A DNA stretch of 9,877 bases from a bacterium (GTDB lineage: Bacteria > Bacillota > Clostridia > Oscillospirales > Acutalibacteraceae): assembly GCA_020626545.1 (NCBI GenBank), contig JAHKZS010000140.1, positions 1 through 9,877 of the forward strand. Reading direction: 5' to 3'. A model generated the notes under the pieces. It was not told the origin of the DNA. It saw only the letters and a program-made list of their open reading frames with translations, and ran no database searches. Both the position numbers and the translations under genes were made by a program. This document shows, piece after piece, positions 4,367 to 9,877 of this stretch. Positions within the stretch are counted from its first letter, which is position 1. The number at the start of each line of letters is the position of its first letter.

Positions 4367-5860
4367 ATGAAAATTTTAAAAACGGCGTTATCGCTGGTTT
4401 TAGTTATAATTACCTTACTTAGCGCGGTTCCTTTTGCGGTGAATGCCGAGAGTAAAGAGGGTACCATCTATCCCTTTATTCCTCAGGTTCATACCTATTA
4501 CGCTGACGCCGAAAACTATATCGCCGAGCGGTTAAGGGCGAGGGACATTACTATTGACATCTCTATGTTCGGTATTCCGAGGGATGACTTAATCTATATT
4601 TACCGCGCGGTAATGTTCGACAATCCCGATATATTCTATGTAGACTCGGCGTATATACCTTATAAATACGATAAAGAGAACGGCATTATCGCGATTATTG
4701 TACCTCAGTATATTTTTAAAATAAGTAAGATTCCGTCTTACGTTAAAAAGTTTAACTCCGCGTGCGATAATATGATTTCGGGGATAAAATCGAGCTGGAC
4801 AGATTTTCAGAAAGCTCTGGTTATCCACGACAGAATAGTCGCTCACTGCGCGTATAAAAGTCAGAATCTTAAATCCTATACCGCTTATAATGTGATAGTT
4901 AAAGGTAAAGGAATTTGCGAGGGTTACGCTAGAGCTTACTGTTATCTTTTATCGTTAGTCGGCGTAGACAGTAAATGTATTAACAACGAGAGTAAAAGCC
5001 ATTGTTGGAATGTTGTTAAAATTGACGGCAATTGGTATCAGGTCGATGTTACCTCGGATGATCCTTATCCCGATACCTCGGGTTATGTGCGGCATAAGTT
5101 CTTCCTCTTAACCGATACGGGACTTCTTAATTGTAAAAGCGGTACACACAGCGGTTTTAAAAAAGATATAACCTACTCGTCAGCGTATAAGTGTTCGTCG
5201 TCTAAGTATAACGGTTCTTTCTTTAGAAATATAACTTCCCAGATTGTCTATAAAAATAAAGCTTATTATTATTTTAATAATAACTATAAGAAAAAGCGTT
5301 ACTCCGCTTTAATGAGGCGCAAGAGCGGCTCTAAAAAAGCGGTTAAGGTTATTAAAGATAAATGGCGTTATAGTAACGGTGTTAGAATTAACGTGTCGTA
5401 CTGTAAATTATGCGAGATAGGGGATTATATATTCTTTAATTCTAAGCGTAAAATTTTTAGGTTAAATACAAATACAGGCAAAATTAAACGAATGATGACG
5501 CTTCCGAGCTTTAAAAAGATGAATTATATCGGAGTAGAGTCCAAGGGCAAAAGCGTTTACGCTCTAAAGAAAAACGCTAACCTTACCGCTAAAGTGTTCG
5601 GAAAGATTATAAAGGTTTCTTCTTCGGGTAAAGCCACAGTAATTCCGTTCATAAAGTATAAATCTTTAAATCTTAAGAAAAAGTCAAGCTATAAGCTTAA
5701 GGTATATTACGGAAGCGGTAAAATCGCGTACAAGAGTTCTAATAAAAGAATTGCTAAGGTAAGTTCAAAAGGCGCTATAAAGGCAAAAAAGAAAGGCAGC
5801 TGCACTATAACAGCTACCCGAAACGGTAAAAAACTCAAATGTAAAATTAAAGTTTACTGA
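4367..5860 (+). CDS. Secreted transglutaminase-like protein with Lys-rich Big2-like tail
   Basis: The chosen start is ATG 4367, with GGTGA 5 nt upstream; an in-frame TTG at 4355 would lie before that site. A signal peptide (about residues 1-27, cleaved near FAVNA|ES) sends it out of the cell. The transglutaminase core has the papain-like triad: Cys184 in GKGICEGYARAYCYLL, His212 in SHCWNV and Asp227 in WYQVDVTSDDP. A beta-rich middle region (about 280-380) resembles repeat modules seen in clostridial surface proteins. The C-terminus is a Big2-like Ig fold (SSNKRIAKVSSKGAIKAKKKG). The last 106 residues hold 29 Lys and no Asp or Glu. Such proteins may be peptidases or cross-linkers of the cell envelope; the substrate is unknown. 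There is no LPXTG sorting signal. It is convergent with the cohesin-like gene across a shared terminator. Confidence 0.85.
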   Translation: MKILKTALSLVLVIITLLSAVPFAVNAESKEGTIYPFIPQVHTYYADAENYIAERLRARDITIDISMFGIPRDDLIYIYRAVMFDNPDIFYVDSAYIPYKYDKENGIIAIIVPQYIFKISKIPSYVKKFNSACDNMISGIKSSWTDFQKALVIHDRIVAHCAYKSQNLKSYTAYNVIVKGKGICEGYARAYCYLLSLVGVDSKCINNESKSHCWNVVKIDGNWYQVDVTSDDPYPDTSGYVRHKFFLLTDTGLLNCKSGTHSGFKKDITYSSAYKCSSSKYNGSFFRNITSQIVYKNKAYYYFNNNYKKKRYSALMRRKSGSKKAVKVIKDKWRYSNGVRINVSYCKLCEIGDYIFFNSKRKIFRLNTNTGKIKRMMTLPSFKKMNYIGVESKGKSVYALKKNANLTAKVFGKIIKVSSSGKATVIPFIKYKSLNLKKKSSYKLKVYYGSGKIAYKSSNKRIAKVSSKGAIKAKKKGSCTITATRNGKKLKCKIKVY

Positions 5861-5874
5861 TTATTGTAAAAATT

Positions 5875-5904
5875 AACCGCCGCTTTTAAGCGGCGGTTTT
5901 ACTT
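5875..5904. terminator. Bidirectional terminator shared by two convergent surface-protein genes
   Basis: AACCGCCGC (5875-5883) and GCGGCGGTT (5890-5898) form a perfect 9-bp GC-rich stem with a TTTTAA loop. TTTTACTTT follows on the plus strand, and on the minus strand the reverse complement of TAAAAATT gives a T-run. It serves the transglutaminase-like gene (stop 5860) and the convergent cohesin-like gene (stop 5915). Confidence 0.9.
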
Positions 5905-5914
5905 TAGTTAGCAA

Positions 5915-6808
5915 TTATTTTACTTTAATCTTAACGGTCTTGGTAACTGACTTAGCGTTATAATTAGTGTTGCCCTTAGCTGTTACCTTAATCTTAACGC
6001 TGTAAGTTTTCTTAGCGTACTTGCCCTTCTTAAATTTTATAGTACCATTCTTCTTAACAGTAATCTTCTTGTAAATCTTAGCTGTTGTGCCTTTCTTTAC
6101 CTTAGCTACTGTAACAGTACCCTGAGCCTTAGTAACCTTAAAAGCTTTCTTTACGGACTGAGCCTTTTTCTTAAGTTTAGAAGCTTTAACTGTTTTCTTA
6201 GCTACTGTAACTTTAACAGGGTTAGCTTTCTTTTTAACAACGGGCTGAACAGAATCGTCAGCCGGCTGCTTATCGTCGCCTTCGATAGAAGCGCCTGTAA
6301 CTGTTTCTTCAAAAACAGTCTGATCAATAACGTCTTTGTCATTCATATCACAGATAACCATTAAGTCGTTTCCGTCAGTGTCGGCGCCTTTGCCGAGATA
6401 TACATCTCCGCTTCCTGCGCCTGTAGCTTTAAACTCTACGGTAACAAGTGTTTTCTTAGTTGTAAAGTCGTATCCGTTAGTAACATCCGAGAAGTTAAAG
6501 TCAATTTCCTTTCCGAGTACGGCCTGTGACTTGTAGTTACAGGTAGGAGCGCCTAAAACATCGCTGTCAAAAGTAACAGACTGAACTTCTAAAGCTTCTC
6601 CGGGATAATAAATTACAAACTGTCCGTTTTCGATTATTACGGGAGTGGTCATATCGATTTTGTAAGTAACCGTTGTGCCTGCATTGGCGGTATATTCCTT
6701 ACCGTCTACTGTAAAGCGTGAAACGTTGTCAGCGGCGTTTACTGCTGCCACTGAAACTAATCCCATAACAAGGATTAAAGATAATAAAATTGCGATTGTT
6801 CTTTTCAT
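5915..6808 (-). CDS. Secreted cohesin-like protein with extremely Lys-rich C-terminal domain
   Basis: A 297-residue exported protein. The signal peptide covers residues 1-26 (cleaved about VNAA). Residues about 30-172 look like a cohesin-type beta-sandwich: an AGTTVTYKIDM opening, QFVIYYPGEALEVQSVTF, then FNFSDVTNGYDFTTKKTLVTVEFKATGAG and VYLGKGADTDGNDL. Cohesins hold dockerin-bearing enzymes, but single cohesin-like domains also occur outside cellulosomes. An acidic linker (about 173-188) leads into a C-terminal Ig-like module (about 192-297) with 37 Lys and no Arg, Asp or Glu, ending TVKIKVK. This charge suggests attachment to anionic wall polymers, although no sorting signal or dockerin is present. 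AAAGGAGGTT lies 7 nt from the ATG. It is divergent from the amylase gene, with 180 bp between them. The cohesin call is by pattern and would benefit from an HMM search. Confidence 0.75.
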   Translation of the reverse strand: MKRTIAILLSLILVMGLVSVAAVNAADNVSRFTVDGKEYTANAGTTVTYKIDMTTPVIIENGQFVIYYPGEALEVQSVTFDSDVLGAPTCNYKSQAVLGKEIDFNFSDVTNGYDFTTKKTLVTVEFKATGAGSGDVYLGKGADTDGNDLMVICDMNDKDVIDQTVFEETVTGASIEGDDKQPADDSVQPVVKKKANPVKVTVAKKTVKASKLKKKAQSVKKAFKVTKAQGTVTVAKVKKGTTAKIYKKITVKKNGTIKFKKGKYAKKTYSVKIKVTAKGNTNYNAKSVTKTVKIKVK

Positions 6809-6835
6809 TTGGGATAACCTCCTTTAATCTTTTTT

Positions 6836-6864
6836 ATTTTATCATAAAATTGTAAAAAAATCTA
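6836..6864 (-). promoter_or_regulatory. Possible promoter of the cohesin-like gene
   Basis: On the minus strand TGA-TAAAAT (6844-6836) is an extended -10. The hexamer 17 nt upstream (TAGATT, 6864-6859) is poor. The start would be near 6829, about 20 nt before the ATG. Weak evidence in AT-rich DNA. Confidence 0.35.
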
Positions 6865-6923
6865 TAGTTAAATATGTATATATTTTACCTGTAATTTTGT
6901 ACTAATTGAATAATTGTTTTTTA

Positions 6924-6952
6924 TAGACTTTAAACCTTCGATATGATATTAT
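6924..6952 (+). promoter_or_regulatory. Promoter of the alpha-amylase gene
   Basis: TAGACT (6924-6929), a 17-nt spacer and TATTAT (6947-6952), with TG one base before the -10 (extended -10). The start would be near 6959, 30 nt before the ATG. I see no convincing catabolite-response element in the intergenic region. Confidence 0.65.
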
Positions 6953-6988
6953 TTATTGGTAAAGTAAATTTTATTAAGGAGGAAAATT

Positions 6989-9004
6989 ATGCTAAAAAAA
7001 TTTACATCAGTCGTATTATGTTTAATTTTAACGTTAACGGCGTTTAGCTTAGCTTCCTGCTCGGGCGACAACAAAACCGCGAGCGCGGGAGCGGATTATA
7101 AGCTTGCGAAAAATATTAAGGACGGAACAATTCTACATTGTTTCTGTTGGAATTTTAAAACTATTGAAAACTCGCTTGAAGATATAGCCGCGGCGGGTTA
7201 CAGCACTATTCAGACTTCGCCTATTAATGAGTGCCTTGAGGGCGAGGGCGGCGGAATGTGCCTGTACAGCGAGGGCGAGGGTAAGTGGTATTACCATTTC
7301 CAGCCCACCGACTATACTATCGGAAACTATCAGCTGGGAACTAAAGACGAGTTTAAGTCTATGTGTAAAAAAGCCGAAAAGCTCGGCATCAAGGTTATTG
7401 TAGACGTAGTAGCTAACCATACCACCCCGACTACCGGCGCGATTAATAAGAAGCTCTTGAACGCTGTCGGCGGTATGGATAACTTGTTCCATCAGAACAA
7501 CAGTATGGATATTTCCGATTACTCTAACCGTCTCCAGTGTACCACCTATAAAATGGGCGGACTTCCCGATATTAATACCGAAAATAAAGCCTATCAGGAT
7601 TACTTTATAAAGTTTCTAAACGACTGTATTGACTGCGGAGCCGACGGCTTCCGCTATGACGCGGCTAAGCATATCGGACTTTCCGACGACCCTAAGGATC
7701 CCAAGAGTTCGAAAAATAATTTCTGGGACAGAGTTACTACCGAAGTTCATAACGCTAAATCTATCTTTAACTACGGCGAAGTTCTCCAGGGTAACGGCGA
7801 TCGTATTGAGGACTACGTTAAGAAGATCGGCGCTTGTACCGCGAGTTCCTACGGCGGATCGCTTAGAAACAGTATCGTGAATAACAACCTCGACAGCTTT
7901 GTGCTTGACGATTTACGTGTAGGCGATAAGCCCAATTGCGTTACATGGGTTGAATCTCACGATAACTATATTAACGACGGAAACTGGGCGGCTATGGGTG
8001 ACGAAGATATTCTCACCGGTTGGGCTGTAATAGCCGCGAGAGCTAAAGGAACTCCGCTGTTTTTCGACCGTCCTCTCGGAAGCTCGCTTGAGGATCAGTG
8101 GGGAAGTATGAACCGTATCGGCGCGAGCGGAGATATGTTCTATAAGGATAAGAGAGTTGCGGCCCTGAACTTTTTCAGAAACGCTATGGTCGGTGAAAAA
8201 GAAAAACTCATTAACCCGAACGAAGATACTACCGCGCTCGAAATCTGCCGAGGAAATAAAGGCGCTGTTATAGTTAATACCTCAAACGATTTGGACGTTA
8301 ACTTTAAAACCAACCTCGCCGACGGTAAGTATATCGACCGTATTGACGGAAAAACCGAGTATACAGTAAGCGGCGGAAAGCTTACCTGCGATAAGGCTAT
8401 CCCTGAGTACAGCGTAGTTGTGCTCTATAACGAGGGTTATAACGAGTATGCTCCGACAGCGCTTGTAAAGGTTAACGATAAGACTAAATTCACTTACGAA
8501 ACCGATACTTTAAAGGTTAAGCTCGAGACTAAGAATACCGCTTCATCTACTTATTCTATAAACGACGGAAAAGCCGTTAACTATAAAAACGGCGATACCG
8601 TTACTCTTAAAGCTAAAGACGCTAAGGACGGAGTGGTAACGCTCGCGCTCAGCGGAAAAAGCTCCGCCGGTCAGAGTACATATATGAAGTATTACTTTAA
8701 AAATACAAAGATTACAGGCAAAAGCTCTAACCGAGTGCTTAAATCCGGCGATAAATTTACGCTTAAAAAGCCTAGCGGCTGGGGCGATAAGATTTACGCT
8801 TACGTGTACGATACCGAGGGTACGCAGGAAAAGGAATGGCCCGGAAAGGCCATGACCAAGCTCAAAAATGGTAAGTACGAGTATAAGTGCCGCTTTGAAT
8901 GGGAGAACGCTTATGTAATTTTCAGCGACGGAAATACTCAGTACCCGGGCGAGAACGAGCAGGGTTTACCGCTTGAAAAAGATAAAGAATATACAATTGA
9001 TTAA
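6989..9004 (+). CDS. GH13 alpha-amylase lipoprotein with C-terminal CBM26-like module
   Basis: Hydrolyses alpha-1,4 links in starch or maltooligosaccharides outside the membrane. The lipobox LASC at residues 21-24 (Cys24) predicts a lipid anchor. The GH13 barrel carries all four conserved regions: DVVANH (139-144), GFRYDAAKH (220-228, nucleophile Asp224), GEVL (263-266, acid/base Glu264) and VESHDNY (321-327, Asp325). The all-beta domain after the barrel is at about 400-480. A linker/Ig-like stretch (about 490-570) follows, then a starch-binding module of CBM26 type at about 580-671 (IYAYVYD, WPGKAMTKLKNGKYEY, YVIFSDG, YPGENEQGLPL). The protein ends there, with no dockerin. AAGGAGG (6976-6982) lies 6 nt before the ATG. 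It is divergent from the cohesin-like gene. Intact and probably active; alpha-amylase is the likeliest activity, a related maltogenic specificity possible. Confidence 0.93.
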   Translation: MLKKFTSVVLCLILTLTAFSLASCSGDNKTASAGADYKLAKNIKDGTILHCFCWNFKTIENSLEDIAAAGYSTIQTSPINECLEGEGGGMCLYSEGEGKWYYHFQPTDYTIGNYQLGTKDEFKSMCKKAEKLGIKVIVDVVANHTTPTTGAINKKLLNAVGGMDNLFHQNNSMDISDYSNRLQCTTYKMGGLPDINTENKAYQDYFIKFLNDCIDCGADGFRYDAAKHIGLSDDPKDPKSSKNNFWDRVTTEVHNAKSIFNYGEVLQGNGDRIEDYVKKIGACTASSYGGSLRNSIVNNNLDSFVLDDLRVGDKPNCVTWVESHDNYINDGNWAAMGDEDILTGWAVIAARAKGTPLFFDRPLGSSLEDQWGSMNRIGASGDMFYKDKRVAALNFFRNAMVGEKEKLINPNEDTTALEICRGNKGAVIVNTSNDLDVNFKTNLADGKYIDRIDGKTEYTVSGGKLTCDKAIPEYSVVVLYNEGYNEYAPTALVKVNDKTKFTYETDTLKVKLETKNTASSTYSINDGKAVNYKNGDTVTLKAKDAKDGVVTLALSGKSSAGQSTYMKYYFKNTKITGKSSNRVLKSGDKFTLKKPSGWGDKIYAYVYDTEGTQEKEWPGKAMTKLKNGKYEYKCRFEWENAYVIFSDGNTQYPGENEQGLPLEKDKEYTID

Positions 9005-9009
9005 CATAA

Positions 9010-9041
9010 AAAGGCTGGTTCAAAATTGAACCAGCCTTTAG
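9010..9041. terminator. Terminator between the amylase and tspO genes
   Basis: AAAGGCTGGTTC (9010-9021) pairs perfectly with GAACCAGCCTTT (9028-9039) around AAAATT. On the minus strand it is followed by a clean T5 run (CCTTTTTATG); on the plus strand the tail is short (TTTAGTTAT). It can serve both convergent genes (stops at 9004 and 9084). Confidence 0.88.
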
Positions 9042-9083
9042 TTATAAGCGGTGAGTTGTAATTTAATAACTCCACGCTCTATA

Positions 9084-9560
9084 CTACCTGTTCAGTAAAT
9101 AAATACTAAGGTTTAGGTATGTCGCGAAAAGTACCCACGCTAAATATGGGAGCTGTAATAGTCCCGCCAACTTATCTTTTTTGTAAAAATTCGTTACCAA
9201 CGCAAGTACAAGGAAATCGAGAATAATAATCCATATAAACGCGAGTAAACGCCATTTTAACGTAAAGAATAGAATGGGCCATACAAGGTTTACGAAAAGC
9301 TGAATATAGTAAATCCATTTCGAGTTATTGTCGAGTAAATCCTTGTCGAGAAGTATTCCGAACGATACGCCCATCAATATATAAAGTATGCTCCATACTA
9401 TCGGAAAAAGTATCCCCGGGGGAGCGAGCGGCGGTTGCCTTAGCTGTTCGTAATCCATTGAACCCGACGTGATAAACCCGACTATTCCGCCTAAAGCTAA
9501 TGGAATTATAATCGATATAGCGTAGTTTTTAAATCTTTCCCAATTAAAAGTTATAGCCAT
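9084..9560 (-). CDS. tspO: TspO/MBR-family membrane protein
   Basis: A 158-residue protein with five hydrophobic helices (about 12-31, 50-70, 83-101, 106-125, 132-155), the fold of TspO, bacterial homologue of the mitochondrial translocator protein. Diagnostic motifs are QPPLAPPG (42-49), the following VWSILYILMG (55-64), NLVWPILFF (91-99) and LPYLAWVLFATYLN (137-150). Bacterial TspO proteins bind or degrade porphyrins and affect stress responses; which role applies in a fermentative anaerobe is unclear. The ribosome binding site AGGAG (9573-9569) lies 8 nt before the ATG. It is monocistronic, convergent with the amylase gene; no strong promoter was found, only a TATAAC at 9589-9584 without a good -35. 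Confidence 0.92.
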   Translation of the reverse strand: MAITFNWERFKNYAISIIIPLALGGIVGFITSGSMDYEQLRQPPLAPPGILFPIVWSILYILMGVSFGILLDKDLLDNNSKWIYYIQLFVNLVWPILFFTLKWRLLAFIWIIILDFLVLALVTNFYKKDKLAGLLQLPYLAWVLFATYLNLSIYLLNR

Positions 9561-9683
9561 AACCCCAACTCCTGTAGTTTGATGTTATAGTTTATGTAGG
9601 GCGGGGGAGTTTTATTCTTTAGACATCAGATTAGATTTAATATAAGTTTTTATTAACAAAAACATAGATAATAACCTCAATAT

Positions 9684-9721
9684 TTTAGATAATATAAGAA
9701 TAGTGAATTATTTTATCTAAA
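9684..9721. repeat. AT-rich inverted repeat upstream of the tRNA promoter
   Basis: TTTAGATAA (9684-9692) and TTATCTAAA (9713-9721) are perfect complements separated by 20 nt. TTTAGATA recurs in direct orientation within the tRNA promoter spacer at about 9755-9762. It may be a protein-binding site or chance in a 222-bp gene-free, very AT-rich stretch. The remainder of that stretch shows no gene. Confidence 0.4.
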
Positions 9722-9737
9722 TAAGTTGATTAAACTC

Positions 9738-9766
9738 TTGACAAATCGACATTATTTAGATATAAT
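9738..9766 (+). promoter_or_regulatory. tRNA operon promoter (perfect consensus)
   Basis: TTGACA (9738-9743), a 17-nt spacer and TATAAT (9761-9766) match the sigma-A consensus fully. The predicted start near 9773 is about 10 nt before the tRNA 5' end, as expected for a stable-RNA promoter. Confidence 0.9.
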
Positions 9767-9782
9767 AATTAGGCTGATTTAT

Positions 9783-9859
9783 GCGCCAATAGCTCAGCTG
9801 GATAGAGCAACTGCCTTCTAAGCAGTAGGTCAGGGGTTCGAGTCCCTTTTGGCGCGCCA
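9783..9859 (+). tRNA. tRNA-Arg (anticodon TCT), CCA encoded
   Basis: The full cloverleaf can be drawn. The acceptor is GCGCCAA/TTGGCGC (9783-9789 with 9849-9855), the D-stem GCTC/GAGC, the anticodon stem ACTGC/GCAGT and the loop CTTCTAA with anticodon TCT at 9817-9819. The T-arm has TTCGAGT, the discriminator base is G and the 3' CCA is encoded (9857-9859). It decodes AGA, charged with arginine. It is 77 nt long. Confidence 0.97.
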
Positions 9860-9862
9860 TAT

Positions 9863-9877
9863 GGTGGGATTAGCGTA
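9863..9877 (+). tRNA. 5' end of a second tRNA, cut by the window edge (possibly tRNA-His)
   Basis: Three bases after the CCA of tRNA-Arg, GTGGGAT-TA-GCGTA fits a tRNA 5' end: seven acceptor bases, then T8, A9, G10 and the conserved A14. The G at 9863 could be the G-1 typical of tRNA-His, which is only a hint. Too little is present to name the anticodon. Confidence 0.45.

Noticed and set aside
7133..7492. 119-codon antisense ORF inside the amylase gene
   Set aside because: Opposite a well-conserved GH13 region, with no ribosome binding site or recognisable product; a frame shadow of biased codon use.
8700..9004. Dockerin at the C-terminus of the amylase
   Set aside because: No pair of Ca-binding loop motifs; the residues fit a CBM26-type starch-binding module instead.
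1..9877. CRISPR array, prophage, transposase or toxin-antitoxin module
   Set aside because: No regular spaced repeats, no integrase, transposase or phage genes, and no small toxin-antitoxin pair could be recognised on either strand.

Overview
The window looks like part of a low-to-mid GC Clostridia genome, most like a gut Ruminococcus/Oscillospiraceae relative. The pointers are consensus sigma-A promoters, strong AGGAGG or AGGTGA ribosome binding sites, the EpsC-type serine acetyltransferase, a cohesin-like secreted protein, Lys-rich Ig-like C-terminal modules and a surface alpha-amylase with a CBM26-like module. This assignment is an inference from gene content, not from a database search. 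No phage, insertion sequence, CRISPR array or obvious island is visible.

Layout. Bases 1-73 hold the tail of an upstream transcript and its terminator. Bases 83-1540 form a tight three-gene plus-strand operon (YjbR/MmcQ-like, NimA-like flavin split barrel, free-standing TfoX N-domain), closed by a bidirectional terminator at 1556-1587. Bases 1596-4254 are a cysteine-biosynthesis locus: cysE (minus), a divergent Rrf2-family regulator (plus) and cysK (minus). cysK has a perfect-consensus promoter and a leader of about 120 nt. Bases 4367-5860 encode a secreted transglutaminase-like protein with a Lys-rich Big2-type tail. It is convergent with a secreted cohesin-like protein with an extremely Lys-rich tail (5915-6808, minus). 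Divergent from the latter is an alpha-amylase lipoprotein (6989-9004). A TspO membrane protein (9084-9560, minus) and a tRNA-Arg(TCT) with a consensus promoter follow, and the window ends a few bases into what looks like a second tRNA.

How the parts fit. CysE makes O-acetylserine and CysK turns it into cysteine. The Rrf2 regulator sits between them and has dyad-symmetric candidate operators in its own promoter and just after the cysK start of transcription. The most interesting signal is in the cysK leader: a 14-codon ORF with a strong ribosome binding site, encoding MIISKIHERCWRCI. Its first Cys codon lies in a segment complementary to the cysK translation-start region. This predicts cysteine-responsive translational attenuation layered on the Rrf2 control. 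CysE also ends in DYSI, a C-terminal Ile tail like those that dock into CysK in cysteine synthase complexes. The right-hand half is a surface/extracellular group (transglutaminase-like, cohesin-like and amylase proteins), plausibly linked to the cell envelope and starch use.
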